Origin: JANQRV01 sp964533785
GTDB taxonomy: Bacteria > Bacteroidota > Bacteroidia > Chitinophagales > Saprospiraceae
DNA: 5,489 nucleotides
Direction of reading: 5' to 3'
Assembly: GCA_964533785.1 (NCBI GenBank)
Contig: CAZHNG010000417.1
Span: forward strand, 1 to 5,489
The notes under the pieces are model-generated. The model saw nothing but the letters and a program-made list of their open reading frames with translations, had not been told where the DNA came from and ran no database searches. Positions within the stretch are counted from its first letter, which is position 1. The number at the start of each line of letters is the position of its first letter. Below, piece after piece: positions 1-5,489 of this stretch. A program made the translations under genes and the position numbers.

Positions 1-31
1 GGGTACTGCTATTTTTTTCAAAATTCAAAAT

Positions 32-47
32 CTTTCGCATGCGAAAG
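32..47. other. perfect 16-bp palindrome, possible terminator or operator
   Basis: CTTTCGCATGCGAAAG is fully self-complementary. As RNA it gives a 6-bp stem with a CAUG tetraloop. On the minus strand it is followed by AUUUUGAAUUUU, so it could be a weak intrinsic terminator for the operon about 175 bases after jetB. As DNA it could be a dimeric regulator site for a gene lying left of the window. The sequence does not decide between these. Confidence 0.4.
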
Positions 48-77
48 GTCAGTTATTAATATTCATTTCCTTTCAAT

Positions 78-120
78 TTAGCACCAAACCCGCTATTGCT
101 TATACACATTGTTGGGCAAT
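78..120. other. non-coding block in the spacer left of the operon
   Basis: The stretch between the palindrome and the long repeat has no credible gene on either strand. Its minus-strand sequence, running from GCCCAAC (117-111) through TGTGTATAAGCAATAGCGGG, resembles intergenic sequence I recall as frequent in Bacteroidota genomes; this is memory, not a search. GTTGGGC at 111-117 fits the GTTRRRY core of integron attC sites, and GCACCAAAC (81-89) can pair with it with two bulges, but a full attC is not present. Confidence 0.25.
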
Positions 121-139
121 CGTACTTTTTTTTCGACCG

Positions 140-233
140 TCTGTCAGCGTTGGCAAAGACATACTCTTTTGCAATTTTAGGCTTGCGTGTCGGCTGGGGC
201 GAATTGCAAATGTGTATGGCTTTATGCGTTGGC
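140..233. repeat. box-hairpin-box repeat, long copy at the end of the operon
   Basis: Two direct GCGTTGGC boxes (147-154 and 226-233) flank a long imperfect hairpin. Arms 155-176 and 202-223 pair at 19 of 22 positions, with an uninterrupted 9-bp core (TTTGCAATT at 168-176, AATTGCAAA at 202-210) and a 25-base loop. The part 140-171 is near-identical to 5434-5467 in the same orientation. The right-hand box encodes the last three residues of JetB. In RNA from the operon this hairpin would form right after the stop codon, so it could stabilise the 3' end or help termination, although no U-tract follows it on the minus strand. It is the fuller of the two copies. Confidence 0.65.
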
Positions 234-749
234 TTCATTCGTTTCAGTTTTTATCAATTCTCTGGCAAAGTCAATAAATAGTTTATAAGCCTTGGTAAAT
301 GAATATTTGTCATCAGAATGCTTTTTTGCAATGTTTCTTTTTACCATAGTCGAACCAACTAGTCTTTTGATGCTTTCACTATCATTTAATTGTTTGTTGG
401 CTTTTACAACATCTATCCAAGTGCTGTTTTTTATGTATATAATTATCTCGTCAATGTGGAAGTCTGAAAAACCAAGTTCATCCATAAAGTTTTTCCCATC
501 CTTGTCTAATTCGTAACATAAAATCGAGAAGAAGATGCTAATATCACGAGAAGTGTTCTCATTTGTTTCGTCTGAAATCAGATAGTAAAATTCTTGTGTG
601 TTTTTAAGTTCAAAACCAAACGACTTATCGAAAAACTCAACGTAGAAGTCTTGATTTTCCTTTAGAATATCAAAATAAGATTCATCAATTGTGATAAATC
701 TGCCATCCATTAAAGATGTTACTATTTGCTTGTGTTTATTCGGATACAT
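222..749 (-). CDS. jetB: MukE/KITE-like condensin subunit, Wadjet JetB (MksE)
   Basis: This small acidic subunit is expected to dimerise, bind the kleisin middle region and contact DNA as a tandem winged-helix (KITE) protein. At 175 residues it is within the size range of MksE/JetB proteins. The N-terminal part resembles MksE: a short helix, LMDGRFIT (13-20), then DFYVEFFDKSFGFELKN (34-50) followed by EFYYLIS (53-59), a winged-helix pattern. A second helical unit with basic residues runs from about 100 to 165. It is the last gene; its ATG lies inside the end of jetA (14-base overlap), and only a poor GAG sits one base upstream, so translation is probably coupled to jetA. Its last codons (Ala-Asn-Ala, 173-175) and stop are built from a GCCAACGC box of the downstream repeat, so the extreme C-terminus appears to come from that element. 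Confidence 0.72.
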   Translation of the reverse strand: MYPNKHKQIVTSLMDGRFITIDESYFDILKENQDFYVEFFDKSFGFELKNTQEFYYLISDETNENTSRDISIFFSILCYELDKDGKNFMDELGFSDFHIDEIIIYIKNSTWIDVVKANKQLNDSESIKRLVGSTMVKRNIAKKHSDDKYSFTKAYKLFIDFARELIKTETNEANA

Positions 750-1947
750 TCTCTTTTTTGCTGATTTTTAGTTTTGGCATAATGAATTCGCCTTTTTTGG
801 TTTTCAAAGAAATATTCTGTGTTTCCTTATCTTGCACAATATCATATTCTTCTTCAAAAATTAGACTCGTTACCATAAAATAGTTGTCAATGTCAAAATC
901 TTTCTTTTCATTTTCAATTGCATTCTTGCACCACGAGAAGAAGTCAGTTACAGGAAGCTTTGAGTTTAGTTGGGCTTTGTACTCATTTTTATTGAATATC
1001 CATTGTTCAACATCGTTGGCTTCTTCTTTAACAAAAACATCTTCTTCATTTTTGAATTGCTCAAAGTACTCCTTTGTGTTTTCGTAGATATACTGATTGT
1101 AAAGATTATCTCTTGTTGTATTAAATAGTCTAGGCGGTTTAATTCCTTTGTAACAATTCATATTTGTCAAATACAAATGAAACCCTAGTAAATATTCACT
1201 TTCGGTTCTAATTCTATCCAATAATGGTAGAAGTTCGTTGCTTAAGATTGTAGATTGTTGGCTGATGTCCTTAACGACTTGTCGTAGAAGATTGTAGAGT
1301 TTTTCAAATTGTCTTCTGATACTTTCGTCTGAATAATCAAATCGTTTGTTGTTAGAAAACTGGGAAATTGCAAGTAATTCGTTATAGATTGATTGCGAGT
1401 GATTAGTATCCAAAATTGTATTTAAGGGAAGAATGTAGTAATCAATTAAATATCTGGCATTTTGAACTTTTTCCTGATATTCAATTTTTCGAGTATTGGC
1501 TTTTAACTCTCTTGATTCATTTAAAAGACTAATCGTATTATTTGTTACGGCATTTCTGAATTTTTTGATTTCATTGGATAAAGCTTCAATTCTGTCCAAC
1601 AAAATGTTTTTGTCTTGATTGATACCTTCTTTTATGTTCAAAAACAAGATTCTAATTGACTGACCAAATTTTTCAATTTCTTCTGGAAGCAAAGGTTTAA
1701 ATTGTTGCAGAACAAACTCAAATAGCAAGAAATAGGGTTCGTTAATCACATAGTCATCATTCTGCTCAACGAGTAATTTGTGCTCAAAAAGTTGGGGCTC
1801 AATATCGCTTCCAAATTCTTCTAGTGTTTCTGTAACTTGGGTTTTTAGGATGATTTCATTTTTGACCTGAATATCAAAAAGCTGTCGTAGCAAGTCAAAA
1901 TGAGTTGCCAAAAATTGCAATATGGTTTTTGGTTCTGACTTAAACAT
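736..1947 (-). CDS. jetA: kleisin-like condensin subunit, Wadjet JetA (MksF/MukF-like)
   Basis: This probably bridges the two heads of the SMC dimer and recruits the KITE subunit, as MukF does. No catalytic motif is seen. Residues about 5-75 look like a winged helix: several short helices, then a hairpin around LLVEQNDDYVINEPY. Residues about 85-300 are almost wholly helical with heptad-like stretches (for example 110-165 and 205-255). Residues about 330-392 form a second small mixed domain (PVTDFFSWCKNAIE, then strands ending GEFIMPKLKI) that fits the C-terminal winged helix by which kleisins cap an SMC head. This order, winged helix, helical middle, winged helix, is the MukF/JetA plan, and 403 residues is close to MukF (about 440). 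The start overlaps the end of jetD by 8 bases and has a plausible AGGAAA ribosome site 9 bases upstream. The call rests on architecture and position more than on sequence motifs. Confidence 0.72.
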   Translation of the reverse strand: MFKSEPKTILQFLATHFDLLRQLFDIQVKNEIILKTQVTETLEEFGSDIEPQLFEHKLLVEQNDDYVINEPYFLLFEFVLQQFKPLLPEEIEKFGQSIRILFLNIKEGINQDKNILLDRIEALSNEIKKFRNAVTNNTISLLNESRELKANTRKIEYQEKVQNARYLIDYYILPLNTILDTNHSQSIYNELLAISQFSNNKRFDYSDESIRRQFEKLYNLLRQVVKDISQQSTILSNELLPLLDRIRTESEYLLGFHLYLTNMNCYKGIKPPRLFNTTRDNLYNQYIYENTKEYFEQFKNEEDVFVKEEANDVEQWIFNKNEYKAQLNSKLPVTDFFSWCKNAIENEKKDFDIDNYFMVTSLIFEEEYDIVQDKETQNISLKTKKGEFIMPKLKISKKENVSE

Positions 1948-2734
1948 TGATTAGTGTTTCCTGTTCTAAGAATCTATTGGTACGGGCAACTTGTTCTCTG
2001 ATTTTTACAACTGTTGAATCATCTGATGACTTAACAGCCTTGCTCATTTTAGCTTTGTTTCCTTTTAAAGATGCCGAATGCTTAAGGAAAAGTTCATTGT
2101 AGTTATTTGGCAGATATAATTCTGCATTTTCAAAAACTTCCTTTATTCTCAAATATTCGTCAAGTCCGTTAAAATCATAGTCAACAAAAACCAAAACTTT
2201 CTTTGCTTTAATCATTGAAATAGAATCTTTTCCTATTCGTCCGTATTTGTGGGCAAATAGAAATTCGTTGCCTAATAATTTTTCCGCATTCAAAAAGGTT
2301 TCCAAATTCTCGACAAAACATATTTTATCAGCTATGACGGAAATAGGGATTACAGAGAACAATCCAAAATCACGAGTTTGTTTTCCTAAATCAATCATCT
2401 GCTCATTAATCTGATAAGCGGAAAATCCCCTAAACAAAAAAATTGGGCTGCTATCAACCTTTGTCGCCTTTGAATTTCTAAATTTCTTAATGTTTCCGGA
2501 TTTGGTTTTGGAAACGTTTTGTTCAGGAAATGATGAGTTTAAAAACTTTTCAAATTCGATTTCCTTGGAAACTTCAACCTTAAACCCTCTACCAAGCTTT
2601 GAAAATTTCAGAATTTCGGCTTGAAGCAAATTTTGAAATGTGTCAGATTGCAAAACACTTTTCGGAATAACCGATTTTGAAACGCTTTTATTTACAAGCA
2701 ATGAGTGATATGTTTTGAAATCGACTTCTTTCAT
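1940..2734 (-). CDS. jetD: Toprim-domain nuclease subunit, Wadjet JetD (MksG) homologue, short form
   Basis: This is the likely DNA-cleaving subunit that acts with the JetABC condensin on plasmid-like circular DNA. The C-terminal half is a Toprim fold of the topoisomerase VI/JetD kind. It has a glutamate motif VENLETF (141-147, catalytic E142), then a hydrophobic strand ending in the metal-binding pair D185-Y-D187 (VFVDYDFNGLDEY). Near the C-terminus, NRFLEQE (253-259) matches the LEQE motif that I recall as conserved in JetD proteins (DUF2220 region). Residues 1-95 hold a basic, helical region without a recognised motif. At 264 residues it is clearly shorter than the 350-400 usual for JetD, so the N-terminal arm/winged-helix part (DUF3322 in type I) is reduced or replaced. 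The reading frame is intact and overlaps both neighbours, so this is not an obvious truncation. The cleavage role is inferred from the family; the Toprim acidic residues are seen. Confidence 0.85.
   Translation of the reverse strand: MKEVDFKTYHSLLVNKSVSKSVIPKSVLQSDTFQNLLQAEILKFSKLGRGFKVEVSKEIEFEKFLNSSFPEQNVSKTKSGNIKKFRNSKATKVDSSPIFLFRGFSAYQINEQMIDLGKQTRDFGLFSVIPISVIADKICFVENLETFLNAEKLLGNEFLFAHKYGRIGKDSISMIKAKKVLVFVDYDFNGLDEYLRIKEVFENAELYLPNNYNELFLKHSASLKGNKAKMSKAVKSSDDSTVVKIREQVARTNRFLEQETLINV
1957..1962 (-). promoter_or_regulatory. Shine-Dalgarno-like site for jetA
   Basis: AGGAAA on the minus strand lies 9 bases before the jetA ATG, inside the 3' end of jetD. It is the best ribosome site of the four genes and supports the start at 1947 rather than a later one. 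The other three starts have no clear site and probably rely on coupling or on A-rich leaders. Confidence 0.4.
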
Positions 2735-5403
2735 TACGCTTCAACAGGTTTTCTCAAAATAACATTTCCATTTTTCTCACTAACCACTATTTTCCCTTGG
2801 TTTCTCCTTATCAAATAGTATTTGTCAAAACCGTCATAAGGATGCAATGGTGCGGCTGAAATCGGTATGAAGTTATGTTCCTTACAGAAGTTCAAAATTT
2901 CAATTCTATTTGCCTCATCAATGGTTCCGATTTCATCCACAAATATCACAATCTTATTTTCATCATCTTTCACAACGATTTGATTGATAATTGACATAAT
3001 AAGAACCAAACGTATCATTTTGTCTGTTCCGTCCGATTCGATTTGGTTTTTTAGGTCCACGACTTTGTGCTGTCCTTTTTTATGTAGATGAAGTTTAATA
3101 TCAAACAAATCATTGAACGAAATTGTGGTTTGACTATCCAAATATTTGTTGAGCGTATTTAGGTTTTCAGATTGGTCGTCAAAAATCAGTTCAGAAGTTA
3201 AATCCCTGATTTGAATGATTTTGTTTAAATCCTTGATGAGTTTTTCATTCTCTATGATTTCTATCTTCAACGTATCGATATCCGAAATCTTTATCTTCCG
3301 AATTTTAGAATTGAACTGATTGGATATAAAAGAGTTGAACTCTTCAAACCTTGAATATAGCGTGCGACAAGGATTTGCAAATTGTGTAGAAATATTTTTC
3401 AATAAGCCATCAATTGCTTTTTGTTTGTCGTCTAAAGTGACCAATTCCGAATCAACGTGTTTTATAAAATCGGTTTCGCTAGCAAAAGAAGTTTCTGTTT
3501 TGGATTTCAGCTTTTCAAAGAGACTATCCTTTTTATATTTGATGTCTTTTCTTTCGTCAAAGTTTCGTTTAAGGTTCTTATAGATATTGTCTAAAGAATC
3601 GTTTGACTGATATTCTTTGGGTATTATTCCGAGTTGCTCAAGTTCCACTTTCCAATCTTGGATTTCCTCAATTCTCTTTTCTTTCTGAAAAATATCTTTG
3701 TTTGCTCCGTCAATTTTTTCTGAAAGCTTCCTAATTTCTTCTTCAATTATCTTGATGTCTTTGGCAGATTGCTCTTTTTGTTTGAATAAACTTTCAAATT
3801 CCAATTTTATAGCTTCAAGTGCTGTTTCAAGGTTTGGAAGTTGGTTTAGCTTCTCAATTTTATCCGATACATTTTTGATTTTTTTCTTTATTTCTTCTAA
3901 ATCTTTTTGGTGCTTCTCTAAATCTTTGGCAATTGGAAGTAGCTTTTCATTAAAGCTTTTTTCCTTTTGAAATTCCTTGATTTGTTTTTTCAACTCTTCA
4001 ATTGATTCTATTGGTTTTCCTTTCAAATCATTCGGTAACTTGATAACTCCATCAAAGAGTTTCATTAAGTTTTCTGTTCGCTTAATTTCCGTAGAAATGT
4101 TTTCAGATGGCAGACTTGAAATATCAGTTGACAGAATCCTGTTCAGTAATTCCTTGTTATCTTGATTGTCTNNNNNNNNNNNNNNNNNATGAATCAATTG
4201 ATTGGAATAGGTGTCAACTTGACTTGTGATTTTACGGATTTGAGAGTCGGCTTTTTCAATCTTGCTCTCAATGGCTTTACTGTTTAGCTTTTGATTTTCA
4301 ATTTGGGTTAGTTGGCTCTCAATTGTTTTCCTATCAGTATCCAAATTTTGAAAGGATTGTTCTAAAAACTGTAAACTCTCATAAGACTTGATTTCTTTTA
4401 CCAATTCGTTTTTTTTGTCAATGTCTTTTTGTTTTTGGTCCAATTGGGTTTCAATTTTACCCAATTCTTGGTTTAGTTGGTCTTTTTTCGGATTGAGCGT
4501 TTCGTTCAAATGGGTTCTATCTTTGTCTCTTTCAGTTTTCATTTTCAAAACAGAGGTTCCTAACTCTGAATAAAGGGATGAATACTGGTGGTCAAAAGCG
4601 TAAATCAGTTCTGAAAGAATCGTACTTTTTCCTGCATACTGATTTACCAATTCTTTGAAGTCATTAAAGCTACGCTGGATACTCTTGATAACTTTTATAT
4701 CCCGATTGTGCTTCAATAAGGTTTGTATGTCTTTTTGGTTTTTCTTTGAAAAAGAAACACTTTCGTTTTCTTTATTATCTGCAATTATCAATGACTCTTT
4801 TAGTGAGTTGTTATTTATAAGCTGTGAGTTTATCAGGTACTTATAAATTTTGGAAAAATTATTACTTATTCCCCGTCCGTCTTGGTTTACGTTTTGGTTT
4901 AACCAAATAACCGCATTATTTCGTTTCCCTTTTTGATAGACAAAGTTGAAAACTTCCCTACGGTTTGGAAACTTACTGTGTTCAATTCCATTGGTGGTAA
5001 ATTCGGAAAGTAATGAATCAAACTTTTTTAGTTTTTGACCATTCGATGTGTTGGTAAAATAATGTTCTTCTTTATATTCACTGTCGATTTTGTAGTAGTC
5101 GAGATTTCCTTCAGCATTTCTTTTGACCAAAATAGAATAGTAGCGATTTTTGAAAATCTCAAAGATTATAAAACTTGAATTTATAGAAGGAAAATAGTGG
5201 TTGAATGTGGTTTTGTCTCCCGTTCTGTTTCCACTAAACGTCATTTCTCGTCCGTCAATTATGAACAAGAAATTAAGTGCGTAAATCAATGTACTTTTCC
5301 CGATATTGTTTGGTCCGACAATTTGAAGAGAGTTACAATTGTCAATCTCAATATCAGCTTTCGAGTAAATGTCAGAATTCAGTATTATAAGTCTTTTCAG
5401 CAT
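2734..5403 (-). CDS. jetC: SMC/MukB-like ATPase, Wadjet JetC (MksB) homologue
   Basis: This is the motor subunit of a Wadjet-type condensin, expected to bind and hydrolyse ATP and extrude DNA loops in the cytoplasm. The N-terminal head (about residues 1-230) carries Walker A GPNNIGKST at 30-38, at the distance from the start usual for SMC heads, which supports this ATG. A coiled coil follows (about 285-405), then an assembly gap at residues 406-411, a short region that may be hinge-equivalent (about 415-465) and a second coiled coil (about 465-670). The C-terminal head has a signature-like SDGTD (790-794), Walker B IVIFVDE (818-824, acidic pair D823/E824), a D-loop-like stretch straight after it, and a candidate switch histidine H854. 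As I recall, JetC proteins are around 1,100 residues and MukB near 1,500, so this one is short; part may be hidden by the gap. It is first in the operon, and its stop overlaps the next start (TAATG). RecF/Rad50-like ATPases are the alternative by sequence alone, but the neighbours argue for JetC. Confidence 0.85.
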   Translation of the reverse strand: MLKRLIILNSDIYSKADIEIDNCNSLQIVGPNNIGKSTLIYALNFLFIIDGREMTFSGNRTGDKTTFNHYFPSINSSFIIFEIFKNRYYSILVKRNAEGNLDYYKIDSEYKEEHYFTNTSNGQKLKKFDSLLSEFTTNGIEHSKFPNRREVFNFVYQKGKRNNAVIWLNQNVNQDGRGISNNFSKIYKYLINSQLINNNSLKESLIIADNKENESVSFSKKNQKDIQTLLKHNRDIKVIKSIQRSFNDFKELVNQYAGKSTILSELIYAFDHQYSSLYSELGTSVLKMKTERDKDRTHLNETLNPKKDQLNQELGKIETQLDQKQKDIDKKNELVKEIKSYESLQFLEQSFQNLDTDRKTIESQLTQIENQKLNSKAIESKIEKADSQIRKITSQVDTYSNQLIHXXXXXXDNQDNKELLNRILSTDISSLPSENISTEIKRTENLMKLFDGVIKLPNDLKGKPIESIEELKKQIKEFQKEKSFNEKLLPIAKDLEKHQKDLEEIKKKIKNVSDKIEKLNQLPNLETALEAIKLEFESLFKQKEQSAKDIKIIEEEIRKLSEKIDGANKDIFQKEKRIEEIQDWKVELEQLGIIPKEYQSNDSLDNIYKNLKRNFDERKDIKYKKDSLFEKLKSKTETSFASETDFIKHVDSELVTLDDKQKAIDGLLKNISTQFANPCRTLYSRFEEFNSFISNQFNSKIRKIKISDIDTLKIEIIENEKLIKDLNKIIQIRDLTSELIFDDQSENLNTLNKYLDSQTTISFNDLFDIKLHLHKKGQHKVVDLKNQIESDGTDKMIRLVLIMSIINQIVVKDDENKIVIFVDEIGTIDEANRIEILNFCKEHNFIPISAAPLHPYDGFDKYYLIRRNQGKIVVSEKNGNVILRKPVEA
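4172..4188. other. assembly gap (17 N) inside jetC
   Basis: Seventeen unknown bases fall in the coding sequence of jetC, covering residues 406-411. The frame is the same on both sides, so the true missing length is probably 17 plus a multiple of three, but it need not be 17. A perfect 12-bp palindrome AATCAATTGATT (4192-4203) lies just beside it. The gap falls where the first coiled-coil arm ends, so hinge-proximal sequence may be missing. Confidence 0.95.
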
Positions 5404-5423
5404 TCAGTTTCGTTCATTTTTTT

Positions 5424-5451
5424 GTTCTATCATTCTGTCGAGCGTTGGCAA
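5424..5451 (-). promoter_or_regulatory. possible promoter for the jetCDAB operon
   Basis: On the minus strand TTGCCA (5451-5446) is followed after 16 bases by TAGAAC (5429-5424), a fair -35-like and a 4-of-6 -10-like match. It would start transcription roughly 15 bases before the jetC ATG. The Bacteroidota-type form is only half met: a TTTG is present at 5452-5449 with TA 19 bases on, but the TTTG of the -7 element is absent. The -35-like part lies inside the repeat box, so the repeat may supply the promoter. This is weak evidence in an AT-rich leader. Confidence 0.25.
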
Positions 5452-5484
5452 AAAAACAGCTCTTTTGGTTTTTTTAGCGTTGGC
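5434..5484. repeat. box-hairpin-box repeat, compact copy upstream of the operon
   Basis: Two direct copies of AGCGTTGGC (5441-5449 and 5476-5484, plus-strand sense) directly flank a hairpin with perfect 8-bp arms AAAAAAAC (5450-5457) and GTTTTTTT (5468-5475) around a 10-base loop. The segment 5434-5467 aligns with 140-171 at the other end of the operon: TCTGTC, AGCGTTGGCAAA and CTCTTTTG are shared in the same order and spacing to within two bases, and both copies are preceded by a run of 7-8 T. It lies about 30 bases upstream of jetC, so it may also carry promoter signals. I cannot name the family. The element may continue past the window edge. Confidence 0.65.
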
Positions 5485-5489
5485 TTTTG

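Noticed and set aside
155..223. Classical intrinsic terminator at the long hairpin
   Set aside because: No U-tract follows the hairpin on the minus strand, so a rho-independent terminator cannot be called; a role in RNA stability remains possible.
147..233. Canonical integron attC site
   Set aside because: The GCGTTGGC boxes are direct rather than inverted and do not fit GTTRRRY/RYYYAAC fully; no integrase gene is in the window.
56..238. Open frame of 60 codons on the minus strand after jetB
   Set aside because: It runs through the repeat and the 78-120 block in a frame different from jetB. Its sequence is simply these non-coding elements translated.
96..281. Open frame of 61 codons on the plus strand
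   Set aside because: It overlaps the hairpin repeat and the 3' end of jetB, has no ribosome site or recognisable domain, and its composition follows the repeat rather than a protein.
1013..1024. CGTTGGCTTC inside jetA, similar to the repeat box
   Set aside because: It encodes Glu-Ala-Asn in a good coding frame and has neither the hairpin nor the second box, so it is a chance match.
3320..3970. Plus-strand open frames rich in Ser and Phe inside jetC (3320-3583, 3698-3970)
   Set aside because: These are antisense shadows of Lys/Glu-rich coiled-coil codons; no domain or start signal supports them.
2734..5403. RecF/Rad50/SbcC-type repair ATPase
   Set aside because: The ATP-binding motifs alone would allow it, but there is no zinc-hook CxxC and the gene lies in an operon with JetD-, JetA- and JetB-like partners.

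Overview
The window is AT-rich and all four convincing genes lie on the minus strand. Codon and residue use (many Lys, Asn, Ile, Phe), weak Shine-Dalgarno signals and AT-rich spacers point to a member of the Bacteroidota. This is an inference from style; no taxonomic marker is present. A run of 17 N at 4172-4188 shows that the sequence comes from a scaffolded draft or metagenome assembly.

Read along the minus strand (right to left), the layout is: a short leader with a box-hairpin-box repeat (5434-5484); an SMC-like ATPase (5403-2734); a Toprim-domain protein (2734-1940); a kleisin-like protein (1947-736); a small MukE/KITE-like protein (749-222); then a second, longer copy of the box-hairpin-box repeat (140-233) that overlaps the last stop codon. 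A non-coding tail follows, with a conserved-looking block (78-120) and a perfect 16-bp palindrome (32-47). Each gene overlaps the next by 1, 8 and 14 bases, so this is one tightly coupled operon.

The four proteins match the parts list of the Wadjet / MksBEFG (JetABCD) anti-plasmid systems: JetC (SMC motor), JetD (Toprim nuclease), JetA (kleisin) and JetB (KITE). In characterised systems the JetABC condensin extrudes DNA loops, senses small circular DNA and lets JetD cut it. The family call rests on the Walker A and B motifs of the ATPase, the VENLETF and DYD Toprim motifs plus the C-terminal LEQE motif of JetD, and the winged-helix/helical layouts of the two small subunits.

Three things are unusual. 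The gene order is C-D-A-B, a rotation of the usual A-B-C-D. JetC (889 codons including the gap) and JetD (264 residues) are both compact. The whole operon is bracketed by two directly oriented copies of a structured repeat built from GCGTTGGC boxes around a hairpin, so it looks like a discrete cassette. No integrase, transposase, tRNA, rRNA or CRISPR array was seen.
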